Source: Elioraea tepida (GTDB lineage Bacteria > Pseudomonadota > Alphaproteobacteria > Acetobacterales > Acetobacteraceae). Taken from it: a DNA stretch of 64,000 nt. A model generated the notes under the pieces. That model did not search any database. It saw nothing but the letters and a program-made list of their open reading frames with translations, and had not been told where the DNA came from. The DNA lies in contig NZ_CP076448.1 in assembly GCF_019203965.1 (NCBI RefSeq), positions 2,185,001 to 2,249,000 of the forward strand. Reading direction: 5' to 3'. A program made the translations under genes and the position numbers. This document shows positions 27,792 to 37,067 of the stretch, piece by piece; position 1 is the stretch's first letter, and each line of letters opens with the position of its first letter.

Positions 27792-29192
27792 GTGAAGCCG
27801 CTGAATGCCATCCGCATGGGGGGCGTCGAGGTCCTGCCGCTCGTTGAGGGCGGCAAGGGTGTGTCTGTCTCCAACGGCGTCTCCTCTGGCGCCTGGGCCG
27901 CAACGGGAGGGGTCGGCACCTTCTCGGCGGTGAACGCTGACAGCTACACGCCGGACGGGCGCCTCGTGCGCCAGATCTACGAGGGCAAGACGCGGCGCGA
28001 GCGGCACGAGGAGCTGATCGCCTTCGGCATCCAGGGCGGGATCCAGCAGGCGCGGACGGCCTACGAAATGTCGGGCGGCAAGGGGCGGATCCACGCCAAC
28101 ATCCTCTGGGAGATGGGGGGTGCGGAGCGGGTGATCACCGGCGTGCTCGAGGGCGCGAAGGGGCTGATCAACGGCATCACCTGCGGCGCGGGCATGCCCT
28201 ACCGCCTGTCCGAGATCGCGGCACGTTTCTCGGTCTACTACTACCCGATCGTCTCCTCCGCGCGGGCCTTCAACGCGCTCTGGAAGCGCGCCTATTCGAA
28301 GACGCGCGAGTGGCTCGGCGGCGTGGTCTACGAGGACCCGTGGCTCGCCGGCGGGCACAACGGCCTCTCCAACAGCGAGCACCCCGAGAAGCCCGAGCCG
28401 CCCTATCCGCGCGTCGTCGCACTTCGCCGCACGATGAAGGAGTTCGGGCTCGACGACGTGCCGGTGATCATGGCGGGCGGCGTGTGGTGGCTCTCGGAGT
28501 GGGAGGACTGGATCGACAACCCCGAGCTCGGCCCCATCGCCTTCCAGTTCGGCACGCGCCCGCTGCTGACCAAGGAGAGCCCGATCTCGGACGCCTGGAA
28601 GCAGCGCCTGCTGACGCTGAAGAAAGGCGACGTGTTCCTCAACCGCTTCTCGCCGACCGGCTTCTACTCCTCGGCCGTCAACAACGGCTTCATCCAAGAG
28701 CTCAGGGAGCGGAACGAGCGCCAGGTAGCCTTCACGACGGAGGCGATGGGCGAACACACGGAGGCCTTCGCCACCGGACCGCGCGGTCGCGTCGTCTATC
28801 TCACGCCGGCCGACGCGGCCTCCGCCCGGGCCTGGGTGGCGCAGGGCTTCTCGGAGGCGATGCGCACCCCCGACAGCACGCTGATCTTCGTCACGCCCGA
28901 GAAGGCGGCCGAGATCAGGCGCGACCAGATCGAGTGCATGGGCTGCCTCTCCGCCTGCCGCTTCTCGAACTGGTCGCAGCATGGGCCCGACTACAGCACC
29001 GGCAAGAAGGCCGATCCGCGCAGCTTCTGCATCCAGAAGACCCTGCAGGACATTGCCCACGGCGAGGACGTCGACCGCAACCTGATGTTCGCCGGCCACA
29101 ACGCGTACCGTTTCGCGACCGACCCGTTCTACTCGAACGGCTTCATACCGACGGTGAAACAGCTCGTCGAGCGGATCCTCACCGGCCGCTGA
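27792..29192 (+). CDS. Nitronate monooxygenase-family FMN protein with C-terminal cysteine cluster
   Basis: A 466-residue TIM-barrel flavoprotein related to nitronate monooxygenase/2-nitropropane dioxygenase. The VIMAGGVWWLSEW and GPIAFQFGTRPLLTKESP segments fit the phosphate-binding end of the barrel. Near residue 380 is CMGCLSACRF, and another cysteine follows around 415, an extension not found in classical nitronate monooxygenases that could bind metal or an Fe-S cluster. GTG 27792 has GGGAGGA 5 bases upstream. Nitronate as true substrate is not shown. Confidence 0.82.
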   Translation: MKPLNAIRMGGVEVLPLVEGGKGVSVSNGVSSGAWAATGGVGTFSAVNADSYTPDGRLVRQIYEGKTRRERHEELIAFGIQGGIQQARTAYEMSGGKGRIHANILWEMGGAERVITGVLEGAKGLINGITCGAGMPYRLSEIAARFSVYYYPIVSSARAFNALWKRAYSKTREWLGGVVYEDPWLAGGHNGLSNSEHPEKPEPPYPRVVALRRTMKEFGLDDVPVIMAGGVWWLSEWEDWIDNPELGPIAFQFGTRPLLTKESPISDAWKQRLLTLKKGDVFLNRFSPTGFYSSAVNNGFIQELRERNERQVAFTTEAMGEHTEAFATGPRGRVVYLTPADAASARAWVAQGFSEAMRTPDSTLIFVTPEKAAEIRRDQIECMGCLSACRFSNWSQHGPDYSTGKKADPRSFCIQKTLQDIAHGEDVDRNLMFAGHNAYRFATDPFYSNGFIPTVKQLVERILTGR

Positions 29193-29210
29193 CGGGGAAG
29201 GGGCTCGTGC

Positions 29211-30020
29211 TCACCGCCCCGCGCGGTTGACGAACAGGGCGAACCAGGCGGGCGGCGGGGGCGCTCCCTCGACCGGCCGGTCGGCAAGCCGCCCGTCCGG
29301 CAGAGCGGGCAACAGAGCCATGCGCACTGCATCCCCCACATTCCCGCCCACTACCTCGACCACGCCGGGACGGATGCCCACCACCACGTCGCAGTGCATC
29401 GGCACCGGCGTGCCCGTCTCGGCCGCCCGGTGCTCGGGGAGGGCATAGCGGCCGCGCGCCTCGCCGCGCGTCGCGCAGAGGAGGTCGCCCGGAAGCGGCG
29501 CGCGCTCGAACGGACCCGCGACGCCGAAGGCCGCACGGCCGGGCCAGGCCGCCTCACGCGCGATCAGCGCATCGACGATCCGCCAGTGCGCGTCCGACGA
29601 CGGCACGTCCTCGCGGCTGTAGCCCGCCGTGCGCAGCACGAAACTGAGGAAGGCGGCGCTCCAGGGGACGTCGGTCCAGGCCGGCTCGGCCGAGCGGACG
29701 CGGGCGAGATTGGCCGTGATCGTCTCCTCCCGCCCCGGCACGGCGCTCCAGTAGGCGACCAGGGCGGGGAAGGCCTCCCAGTCCTGCTCCTGCCGCTCCT
29801 CGCGCGGCGCGGCCGCCGCAGGGCCGGTGTGGTCGATGAAGGGCCTGCCCCAGTCCTCCCACTCGGCGAGCGCGATCCGAACCAGCCTGTCGCGCGCGCT
29901 TGCAGGATAGGCGATCGGCGGCTCCGGCGGCGGTGCGGCGACGCAGCCGGCGCAGAGCACCGCGAGCGCGACGCGCGCAAGCGGTCGGAAAACGGGGCGG
30001 GGTCGGGCCATGCGGGCCAT
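29211..30020 (-). CDS. DUF2272 domain lipoprotein
   Basis: A 269-residue exported protein. A signal peptide ends in LAVLCAGC, a lipobox, so anchoring to a membrane is expected. The rest matches DUF2272: WSAAFLSFVLRTAGY, a HWRIVDALI segment, GDLLCATR, and MHCDVVVGI with VVGGNVGDAV, reminiscent of NlpC/CHAP-like cysteine peptidase folds, but catalytic function is unproven. Start 30020; 30011 is an alternative. Divergent from the next lipoprotein gene. Confidence 0.82.
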   Translation of the reverse strand: MARMARPRPVFRPLARVALAVLCAGCVAAPPPEPPIAYPASARDRLVRIALAEWEDWGRPFIDHTGPAAAAPREERQEQDWEAFPALVAYWSAVPGREETITANLARVRSAEPAWTDVPWSAAFLSFVLRTAGYSREDVPSSDAHWRIVDALIAREAAWPGRAAFGVAGPFERAPLPGDLLCATRGEARGRYALPEHRAAETGTPVPMHCDVVVGIRPGVVEVVGGNVGDAVRMALLPALPDGRLADRPVEGAPPPPAWFALFVNRAGR

Positions 30021-30206
30021 ACTCTAGCGCAGCTTTCTCCGTCACGGTCGCGGGGGAGCTGCTTCGGCGTGCGCAACGGCGGGGTGCGAGCGGTGACAAC
30101 AGGTCCGCCTGAATCGCACAATCTCGCGCGATCGCGTCGGCGTCGGCCCTTGCCGGGCATGCCCTGTCCCACGTGGCATGGTAGTGTTTGAGAGGGAGAG
30201 ACACTC

Positions 30207-30788
30207 ATGCACCGCCGCATCCTCCTCGCTGTCGGTCTCGCAGCCCTCGCTGGCTGCACGCAGACGCCCGGAACCCCGCCCGAGGCCGGAATCCCGCTCT
30301 CGACCCTCGCGCCCTTCTCGGTGCCGATCGGGTCTGACCCGGTCCTGACCTCCGTCCAGGTCTCCGCCTACTACCTCGCCGATCCGCCGCATCGCCTCGC
30401 CGACCGCCCGGCGCTCGCGGCGCAGACGCTGGCGCAGTTCGAGTACGCCGCCGTCGCGCTCCAGGGCCCGCGTTTCGTCGGCCTCAACCCGTTGACGCAG
30501 ATTCAGATGGCGAACGGGCGCTCTGCTCTGCGGCGGACGATCGGCATACGCGACGATGCCCCGCCCGGGCTCGTCATCCAGGCCCTGACCGAGGCCGCCG
30601 CCGCGCTCGACCGCGGCGACACGGCAGCGGCGGAGGCGGCGCTCGCGCGCCTGCCGCTTGCGGCGAGCCCGGCCGAGACGCTGTCGGTGCTTCGGCGCCT
30701 GCCCTATGTTCGGGAGGCGAACTGGGCGAGCGCATTTGCGCTGCATGAGCTGAACCGGCCGCGCGACAGGTTCGTGCGGTCGCTCTGA
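30207..30788 (+). CDS. Hypothetical lipoprotein
   Basis: A 193-residue protein with a short signal peptide and lipobox LAALAGC, and no recognised domain. The mature part is largely helical, with a segment GRSALRRTIGI near the middle and an alanine-rich helix AALDRGDTAAAEAALARL. GAGAGGGAGAG precedes the ATG. Function unknown; an envelope location is all that can be inferred. Confidence 0.7.
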   Translation: MHRRILLAVGLAALAGCTQTPGTPPEAGIPLSTLAPFSVPIGSDPVLTSVQVSAYYLADPPHRLADRPALAAQTLAQFEYAAVALQGPRFVGLNPLTQIQMANGRSALRRTIGIRDDAPPGLVIQALTEAAAALDRGDTAAAEAALARLPLAASPAETLSVLRRLPYVREANWASAFALHELNRPRDRFVRSL

Positions 30789-30850
30789 GGCCTCCGGAAG
30801 GGGGACAGGGAGCCTCGGCCCTGCGCCGCAGGGCGCGCGACGCCGCGCCG

Positions 30851-31480
30851 CTACCGCACCTCCTCGCCCTGATAGGTGCCCCAGAACCAGGCGCGCTTCA
30901 GATAGCCCCGGTTGCCTCGGACCTCGACCTCGCACCAGGCGGAGCCTGCCTCGCAGCGGCGGATACGCCCGAGCACGCCCGGAGCGAGACGGGCGACCAC
31001 CGGAGCGCGCTCCTCCGGCCGGCGCAGGAGGGGGCGTGTCTCTCCGCGAACGACGAAGTGGCGCCGGCCAGTGAGGAAGCTCTGCTGCACCCAGCCTTGG
31101 GCGCCGTCATGGTCACGCACCTGGCGCCAGATGTCGAACTCGCGCACGATCTCCACCGGCCAGCCGGCGCGCTGGTAGGTCCAGTCGATCGGGAACTGCG
31201 TTCCCGGCCCGCGGCGGAGGTTGATCCGGTTCGAGCCGAGCGAAGCGAAGCGCGGCAGCGGCAGGCCAGTGACGGGCCCCCTCGGCGCGTCCGCAGGCCG
31301 AACCGGCACGGGCGGCTCGGGTGGCGGCGGAGGAGGCGGCGTGGGCACCGCTGGGGCCGCCTCGCGTCCGCGCGGCTGCGGCACCACCTCGGGCCAGGGC
31401 GGCGGCACCGGCAGCGGCCTCTGCCCGGCCGCCGGAAGGCTTGCGAAGGCGGCGAGGCAGAGAAGGGCGAGTCGCAGCAT
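30851..31480 (-). CDS. Secreted SH3-like (SH3b) domain protein
   Basis: A 209-residue protein with a cleavable signal peptide (MLRLALLCLAAFASLPAAG), a proline-rich stretch of about 50 residues, and two tandem SH3-like units: the first around NRINLRRGPGTQFPIDWTY and GWVQQSFLTGRR, the second around RPLLRRPEERAPVVARL and GYLKRAWFWG. Bacterial SH3b domains often bind peptidoglycan. ATG 31480 fits the signal peptide. It lies 75 bases from the IS remnant. Confidence 0.82.
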   Translation of the reverse strand: MLRLALLCLAAFASLPAAGQRPLPVPPPWPEVVPQPRGREAAPAVPTPPPPPPPEPPVPVRPADAPRGPVTGLPLPRFASLGSNRINLRRGPGTQFPIDWTYQRAGWPVEIVREFDIWRQVRDHDGAQGWVQQSFLTGRRHFVVRGETRPLLRRPEERAPVVARLAPGVLGRIRRCEAGSAWCEVEVRGNRGYLKRAWFWGTYQGEEVR

Positions 31481-31555
31481 GCCACGCCTCTGCCAAGCGG
31501 CGCCGCGCCGGGTCAACAGGGGGGCGGCCACGGGCGAGGCCGGCACGCGCCGCTA

Positions 31556-32386
31556 GGCTCCGGTCTCATGGATTGAGCCAGAAGGTGACGGTTGCGGCGA
31601 GGGTGATGGCTGCGAGGAAGGTGTGAGCGCATCGGTCGTAGCGCATGGGGATGCGCCGCCAGTCCTTGAGGCGGCCGAACATGTTCTCGATGCGGTGGCG
31701 TTGTCGGTAGAGCGTTGGGTCGTGCGGGATGGGCTGCTTGCGCGAGCGCGTCGAGGGGATGCAGGCGGCGATGCCACGCGCTGCGCGTTCGGCCCTGAAG
31801 CGGGCGCTGTCGTACCCCCGGTCTGCGATCAGCTCGCGCGCGGGCGGGAGCCTCGGGAGCATCAGCGCAGCGCCGCGGTGGTCACTCGCCTGGCCCTCGG
31901 TGAGCAGCAGGACCACGGGGCGCCCCTGACCGTCGCAGACGGCGTGGAGCTTGGCGTTCAGCCCGCCCTTGGTGCGGCCGATGCACCGATCAGGCGCCCC
32001 GTTTTGAGGAGGCTGGCCGCGGTGCGGTGGGCCTTCAGGTGCGTGCTGTCGATGATTAGCCGGTCGGGCTCGCCGGCCTCGCCGGCGAGGGCGGCGAAGA
32101 TGCGGCTGAACACTCCAGCGGACGAAGCGGTTGTAGAGGGTCTTGTGCGGGCCGTAGCCCGGCGGGGCGTCGCGCCAGCGCAGGCCGCCCCGGATGACGA
32201 AGATGATGCCGCTGAGGACGCGCCGGTCGTCCACGCGCGGGATGCCGTGCGAGAGCGGGACGTGCGGCCGGATGCGCCGCATCTGCGCCGGGGTGAGCAG
32301 GAACGGGACGGACATCAGGGCACCTCCGCCCCGTTCAGAATCACGCCCGCCCGCGTCGCCACAAGCAGATGAATGGGTCCTGAGCC
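31556..32386. mobile_element. IS5-family (IS427-type) insertion sequence, degenerate
   Basis: An 831-base element. The terminal inverted repeats start GGCTC at both ends: GGCTCCGGTCTCAT inward from 31556, and GGCTCAGGACCCAT inward from 32386 on the other strand (11 of 14 identical). Both ends are flanked by TA (31554-31555, 32387-32388), and the rebuilt target is CTAG, the usual site of IS427-group elements. It carries one frameshifted transposase on the minus strand. It is inserted exactly in the stop codon of the DsrE-like gene, which keeps a TAG stop. Confidence 0.88.
31566..32315 (-). pseudogene. IS5-family transposase, two compensating frameshifts
   Basis: The start at 32315 (GGAGG upstream) reads into a normal N-terminal part ending NRFVRWS. 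The middle part with GVFSRIFAALAGE and the catalytic aspartate in IIDSTHLKAH lies in another frame; the C-terminal part with LIADRGYDS and HRIENMFGRLKDWRRI, the other two DDE residues, is back in the first frame. The break near 32113-32116 fits an 11-base deletion between short repeats, and the one at 31997-32000 fits loss of one G in a G-run. The open frame therefore runs through but its central 45 residues, including the first catalytic aspartate, are lost. Confidence 0.85.
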
Positions 32387-32850
32387 TAGAGCGTGACGAT
32401 CTGCCCGCCCTCTGTCTCGGTGAGGAAAGTGACGATCCCCGCGACCTCGCCTTCAAGCGTGTCGTCGAGCATGGCGGGTGTGAGCCCTTCTGACTTCAGG
32501 CCTGTTTCGCAGACGATCAGGCGCACGCCGAGCTCCTTGGCGGAGGCGAGAAGCTCGGCGAAGCCGGCAACACCGCGGCTGCGAAGCTCCTCGTCGCGTT
32601 TCGACGCCCCGCCATAGTGGGCGAGCGTGGTCCAGCCCGGGGCGCCGTCGGGCCTCGCCGCGAGAAAGGCGCGCACGCCGGCGTTGGTCGCGAACAGGAC
32701 CACGGGCCGCGCTGTCGCGGCGGCGGCGGTGGCGAGCATGAGCGCGTAGTGCGCGCGCTCGTACGTGCCGCTGATCAGGAGAACGCCGAGCGGCGTTGGC
32801 TCGCGTCCGGCGAGCTCGGGCGGCAGGGGAAGCGGGTCGAACAGGCTCAT
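32386..32850 (-). CDS. DsrE/TusD-like family protein
   Basis: A 154-residue DsrE-fold protein. It shows the strand-helix LGVLLISGTYERAHYALMLATAAA, VVLFATNAGVRAFL, and a cysteine in LIVCETGLKSEGL, the position usual for sulfur-carrying or YchN-type members. The start overlaps the MoeB-like stop (ATGA). Encoded directly after a MoeB/ThiF-type E1, so a sulfur-transfer role is inferred, not shown. Its TAG stop is formed at the junction with the IS element; the protein itself is intact. Confidence 0.82.
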   Translation of the reverse strand: MSLFDPLPLPPELAGREPTPLGVLLISGTYERAHYALMLATAAAATARPVVLFATNAGVRAFLAARPDGAPGWTTLAHYGGASKRDEELRSRGVAGFAELLASAKELGVRLIVCETGLKSEGLTPAMLDDTLEGEVAGIVTFLTETEGGQIVTL

Positions 32851-33668
32851 GCGGGAACCCTGCAGGCCGGGGAGGTGCTCGCCTCGTGCGCGGAGAGGTC
32901 GCGGATGGTCGCGGAGGGGCCGCAGAGGGGGCAGGCCGGGTCGGGGCGGAGCCGAACGGTGCGGAACTGCGCGGCGAGCGCGTCCCACAGCAAAAGCCGC
33001 CCGCTCATGCTCTCGCCGATCGCGAGGATCTCCTTCAAAGCCTCCGTCGCCTGGAGCGTGCCGAGCACGCCGGTGACGGCACCGAACACACCTGCCTCGG
33101 CGCAGGTCGGAACGAGGCCCTCGGGCGGCGGAGCGGGATGGAGGCAGCGATAGCAGGGCTCGCCTGGGCGATGGCTTCGGAAGGTCGAGAGCTGGCCCTC
33201 GAAGCGAAGCACCGCGGCGGAGATGAGCGTTCGGCGCGCGAGATGGCAGGCGTCAGCGACGAGGAAACGGGTGGCGAAGTTGTCCGAGCCGTCGCAGACG
33301 AGATCATAGCGCCCGATTAAGTCGAGCGCGTTCGCAGCCGTAAGTCGCGCGGCATGCTGCTCGACCCGCACGTCGGGGTTCAGGGAGCGGATCGCCTCCG
33401 CGGCGGAGGCGACCTTGGGGCTCCCGAGGCGCGCGGTCGTGTGGGCGATCTGCCGCTGCAGGTTGGAGAGATCGACCATGTCGTCATCGACGAGCCCGAT
33501 CGTGCCCACGCCGGCCGCGGCGAGATAGAGCGCCACAGGCGAGCCGAGCCCGCCCGCGCCGATGATGAGCACGCGCGCCGCCGCCAGCCGCGCCTGGCCC
33601 GACGCCCCGACCTCGGGCAGGAGGATGTGGCGCGCGTAGCGCCGGATCTGGTCCTCGGTGAAGTCCAC
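32847..33668 (-). CDS. moeB: MoeB/ThiF/HesA-family adenylyltransferase
   Basis: A 273-residue E1-like enzyme that adenylates the C-terminal glycine of a sulfur carrier such as MoaD or ThiS. The ATP loop GAGGLGSP, the DDDMVDLSNLQRQI segment, CDGSDNFATRFLV and the zinc ligands CYRC and CPLC are in place; the catalytic-cysteine region is VPTCAEAGVFGAV. GTG 33668 gives the usual start VDFTEDQIRRYARHILLPE; a GTG at 33707 would overlap dut. Which carrier it serves is not decided by the window. Confidence 0.9.
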   Translation of the reverse strand: MDFTEDQIRRYARHILLPEVGASGQARLAAARVLIIGAGGLGSPVALYLAAAGVGTIGLVDDDMVDLSNLQRQIAHTTARLGSPKVASAAEAIRSLNPDVRVEQHAARLTAANALDLIGRYDLVCDGSDNFATRFLVADACHLARRTLISAAVLRFEGQLSTFRSHRPGEPCYRCLHPAPPPEGLVPTCAEAGVFGAVTGVLGTLQATEALKEILAIGESMSGRLLLWDALAAQFRTVRLRPDPACPLCGPSATIRDLSAHEASTSPACRVPA

Positions 33669-33696
33669 GGCGGAGATATGGCACGTGCCCGCGGCG

Positions 33697-34158
33697 TCAC
33701 CAACCACGGGAGGGCAGCGTGCCGGTCGAGCCGAAGCCGCCCTCCCCGCGCGCGCTCGCGGGCAGGCGCTCGACCTCCTCCCACGCGGCCGTCTCGTGCC
33801 GGGCGATCACGAGCTGGGCGATCCTCGAGCCGCGCTCGACCGTGAACGGCGCCTCGCCGTGGTTGACGAGGATCACCCCAATCTCGCCGCGATAGTCCGA
33901 ATCGATCGTTCCGGGGGCGTTGAGAACGCCGATCCCGTGGCGAAGCGCAAGCCCTGAGCGCGCCCGCACCTGCGCCTCGAACCCTGGCGGGAGGGCGATC
34001 GCGATCCCGGTGGGGATCAGCGCGCGCGCACCCGGTGCGATCGTCACCGGCTCGGCCACGGCGGCAAGCAGGTCCATTCCGGCGGCATGCTCGGAGGCGT
34101 AGGCCGGAAGCGGCAGATCGGCACCATGGGGCAGGCGAAGGACAGGGACCTTGATCAT
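33697..34158 (-). CDS. dut: Deoxyuridine 5'-triphosphate nucleotidohydrolase (dUTPase)
   Basis: A 153-residue trimeric dUTPase. The five motifs are visible: [35 protein letters not shown] and the C-terminal P-loop-like GEGGFGSTG. Removes dUTP and supplies dUMP for thymidylate. The start overlaps the coaBC stop by ATGA, so translation is coupled. Confidence 0.97.
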   Translation of the reverse strand: MIKVPVLRLPHGADLPLPAYASEHAAGMDLLAAVAEPVTIAPGARALIPTGIAIALPPGFEAQVRARSGLALRHGIGVLNAPGTIDSDYRGEIGVILVNHGEAPFTVERGSRIAQLVIARHETAAWEEVERLPASARGEGGFGSTGTLPSRGW

Positions 34159-35348
34159 GCGAAGACGGCGGCGATCCGGTCGGCAAGGCGCGCGGCGACC
34201 GCCTCCTTCGGCAGCCTCGGCCAGTGCTCAACGCCCTCTTCGGTGATCAGATGCACCTCGTTCTCCGCCCCGCCCATCACGTCTCCCGACACGTCGTTGG
34301 CGACGATCCAGTCGCAGCCCTTGCTGCGCCGCTTCGCCTCTCCGTGCGCGACCACGTCGTTCGTCTCGGCGGCGAAACCGACCACGAGCGCAGGCCTGAG
34401 CGGCCCCGGAGCCGAGAGGGTGGCGAGGATGTCGGGGTTCTCCGCGAGCGCGAGCGCGGGCGGCGGAGTGCCGGCGCCTTTCTTCAGTTTAAGGGTGGCG
34501 GTCTCGGCCGGGCGCCAGTCCGCCACCGCAGCGGCGCAGATGGCGATGTCGGCAGGCAGCGCCGCCGTGCAGGCGGCGAGCATCTCCCGCGCCGTCTCCA
34601 CCCGCGTCACCGTCACGCCGGACGGAGGGGGAACGCTGACGGGGCCGGAGACGAGGGTGACGCGCGCGCCACGATCGGCAAGGGCTGCGGCGATCGCGTG
34701 GCCCTGCCGGCCGGAGGAGCGGTTGGCGAGGAAGCGCACCGGGTCGATCGGCTCCCAGGTTGGCCCCGAGGTGACGAGCGCGTGCCGCCCGGAAAGAGGG
34801 CCTCCCGCGAGAAGCGAGCGGATGGCCTCGAGGATCGCCGCCGGCTCGGCGAGCCGCCCCGGACCCGTCTCTTCTTCCGCCATCGCGCCGCTCTCGGGCC
34901 CCGCGAAGCGCACGCCGCGCGCGGCAAGAGTGGCGACATGGCCCTGTGTGGCCGGATGCGCCCACATCGTCGGGTTCATCGCCGGCGCAACGAGGACCGG
35001 CCGCGTGGTCGCAAGCAGGACGGTGGTGGCGAGGTCGTCGGCGAGCCCGAGCGCCATCTTCGCGATCAGGTCGGCCGAGGCGGGCGCGACGACGATCGCG
35101 TCATGGTCGCGCGCAAGCCGGATGTGCCCCGCATGCGTCTCCTCCTCGAGCGACCAGAGGTCGCCATGGACGCGGCTGCCGGTGATCGCGGCCATGGCGT
35201 GCGGCGTGACGAAACGCGACCCCGCCGCCGTGAGCAGGCCCGTCACCGCCGCACCCTCCTTGCGCACAAGACGCGCGAGCTCGAGCGCCTTGTAGGCGGC
35301 GACCGAGCCCGAAACGATCAGGAGCAGGCGTCGTCCCGCGAGCCTCAT
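34155..35348 (-). CDS. coaBC: Bifunctional phosphopantothenoylcysteine decarboxylase/phosphopantothenate-cysteine ligase
   Basis: A 397-residue enzyme for two steps of coenzyme A synthesis. The N-terminal flavoprotein (CoaC) has [12 protein letters not shown], the catalytic-region [27 protein letters not shown] and the APAMNPTMW substrate-clamp motif. The CoaB part begins near residue 190 with [14 protein letters not shown], then AAAVADWRP and the KLKK segment. Start 35348 lies 16 bases after ubiE. In many relatives ubiB lies between these two genes; here it does not. Confidence 0.96.
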   Translation of the reverse strand: MRLAGRRLLLIVSGSVAAYKALELARLVRKEGAAVTGLLTAAGSRFVTPHAMAAITGSRVHGDLWSLEEETHAGHIRLARDHDAIVVAPASADLIAKMALGLADDLATTVLLATTRPVLVAPAMNPTMWAHPATQGHVATLAARGVRFAGPESGAMAEEETGPGRLAEPAAILEAIRSLLAGGPLSGRHALVTSGPTWEPIDPVRFLANRSSGRQGHAIAAALADRGARVTLVSGPVSVPPPSGVTVTRVETAREMLAACTAALPADIAICAAAVADWRPAETATLKLKKGAGTPPPALALAENPDILATLSAPGPLRPALVVGFAAETNDVVAHGEAKRRSKGCDWIVANDVSGDVMGGAENEVHLITEEGVEHWPRLPKEAVAARLADRIAAVFA

Positions 35349-35364
35349 GGCGCGACCCGCACGC

Positions 35365-36123
35365 TCAGAGGCGCCAGCCGGAGTGGATCGCCGCGATCCC
35401 GCCCGAGAGGTCGCGCCAGGCGACGCGGGCGAAGCCCGCCCGGCGCATGAGCGCTGCAAGCTCCTCCTGTGGCGGGAACCTCCGGATGCTCTCGGCGAGG
35501 TAGCGATAGGCCTCCTCGTCGCGCGCAACCAGACGCCCGAGAGCGGGCAGCACACGGAACGAATAGGCGTCGTAGAGCGGCGCGAGCGGCGCGACCGTCA
35601 CACGGCTGAACTCGAGGCAGAGGAAGCGACCGCCCGGTTCGAGCACGCGGCGCGCCTCGGCGAGCACGGCGGCGATGTCGGTGCAGTTCCTGAGCCCAAA
35701 GGCGATGGTGACGGCGGTGACGGCGCGGTCGGGGATGGGCAACTGTTCGGCATCGGCGCAGAGGAGGGCGATCCGCCCCGCAAGCCCGCGCTCCATCGCC
35801 CGGTCCTGCGCCACCGCGAGCATGGCGGCGTTGATGTCGGAGAGAACGACGAAGCCCGCCCCGCGCTCGAGCGCGCCGAAGGCGATGTCGCCGGTGCCGC
35901 CGGCAAGGTCGAGCAGACGCATCGACGGGCGCGGCGCGAGCTGGGCCAGGAAGGCGCGCTTCCAGAGGCGGTGCACGCCCAGGCTCATGAGGTCGTTCAT
36001 CAGGTCGTAGCGCCGGGCCACACCGTCGAACACGCCGCGGACGAGTGCCTTCTTCGCCTCGCGCGGCACGGTGCGGAAGCCGAAATGCGTCGTCTCTTCG
36101 CCTGGGGCGGCGTTGTCGGTCAT
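35365..36123 (-). CDS. ubiE: Bifunctional demethylmenaquinone/2-methoxy-6-polyprenyl-1,4-benzoquinol methyltransferase
   Basis: A 252-residue C-methyltransferase of ubiquinone synthesis. It begins with [22 protein letters not shown], has [16 protein letters not shown], the AdoMet-binding [13 protein letters not shown] and the UbiE signature [11 protein letters not shown], ending [10 protein letters not shown]. Complete and of normal length. First gene of the minus-strand ubiE-coaBC-dut-moeB-dsrE operon; divergent from mutM with only 47 bases between them. Confidence 0.97.
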   Translation of the reverse strand: MTDNAAPGEETTHFGFRTVPREAKKALVRGVFDGVARRYDLMNDLMSLGVHRLWKRAFLAQLAPRPSMRLLDLAGGTGDIAFGALERGAGFVVLSDINAAMLAVAQDRAMERGLAGRIALLCADAEQLPIPDRAVTAVTIAFGLRNCTDIAAVLAEARRVLEPGGRFLCLEFSRVTVAPLAPLYDAYSFRVLPALGRLVARDEEAYRYLAESIRRFPPQEELAALMRRAGFARVAWRDLSGGIAAIHSGWRL

Positions 36124-36170
36124 GCGACGCGAGACTAGCCTTGCCGCCGCAAGTGCGCGAGAGGGAGGCG

Positions 36171-37007
36171 ATGCCGGAGCTGCCTGAGGTCGAGACGGTG
36201 CTGCGCGGCCTCGCGGTCCGGCTCGAGGGGCGCGTGCTCGTCCGCCTCGCTGCCTCGCGTCCTGATCTCCGCTGGCCGCTGCCCGATCTCTCCCCCGCCG
36301 AGGGACGCCGCGTCGTCGGCCTCGCGCGGCGGGCCAAGTACATCCTCGTTCGCCTCGAGGGCGGGCTGACCCTTCTGATTCATCTCGGGATGAGCGGGCG
36401 CATCGTTCTCGCGCCGCCGGGGGCGAACGCCACGCCACCCGCGCACGAACATGTGGTGTTCGAGACCGACGAGGGGTGGCGAGCGGGGTTCGTCGACCCG
36501 CGACGCTTCGGCAGCCTCGATCTGATCCGAACCGAGGCGGAGGCGACGCACCCGCGGCTTGCCAGGCTCGGGCCGGAGCCGCTCGAGGACGGGTTCACGC
36601 CCGAGGCGCTCTCCGCCGCTCTCGCGGGGCGCCGGACGACGATCAAGGCCGCACTTCTCGACCAGGGCACCGTCGCCGGGCTCGGCAACATCTATGTCTG
36701 CGAGGCTCTCTTCCGCGCAGGCCTCTCGCCGCGGCGGTCGGCGCACACGGTCGCCGGCGCGCGGGCACGGCGCCTCGTCCAGGCGATCAGGGAGACGCTC
36801 GCTGACGCGATCGCCGCCGGCGGATCGTCGCTGCGCGACTGGCGCCAGGCGAACGGTGAGCTCGGCTATTTCCAGCATGCCTGGAAGGTGTATGGCCGAG
36901 CGGGAGAGCCGTGCGAACGCTGCCCCGGCCCGCCCGGCTGCGGCGGCATCGCGACCTACCGGCAGAGCGGGCGCAGCACCTTCGCCTGCCCGCTCACCCA
37001 GCGTTGA
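36171..37007 (+). CDS. mutM: Formamidopyrimidine-DNA glycosylase (zinc site altered)
   Basis: A 278-residue base-excision enzyme removing 8-oxoguanine. The N-terminal PELPEVETV with the catalytic proline, [17 protein letters not shown] and the helix-two-turn-helix with [12 protein letters not shown] are intact. The C-terminal zinc finger is odd: CERC is followed by an extra PGPPGC and the usual final C-P-x-C appears as FACPLTQR, so the fourth standard zinc cysteine is a threonine. It could use the extra cysteine instead or have a weakened finger. ATG 36171 gives the canonical start with GGGAGG upstream. Confidence 0.94.
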   Translation: MPELPEVETVLRGLAVRLEGRVLVRLAASRPDLRWPLPDLSPAEGRRVVGLARRAKYILVRLEGGLTLLIHLGMSGRIVLAPPGANATPPAHEHVVFETDEGWRAGFVDPRRFGSLDLIRTEAEATHPRLARLGPEPLEDGFTPEALSAALAGRRTTIKAALLDQGTVAGLGNIYVCEALFRAGLSPRRSAHTVAGARARRLVQAIRETLADAIAAGGSSLRDWRQANGELGYFQHAWKVYGRAGEPCERCPGPPGCGGIATYRQSGRSTFACPLTQR

Positions 37008-37067
37008 CGCGCCGCCCTGCGATGCAACACAAGGGCGCCCGAATGGGCCGCCACGAGAAAAGGACGA

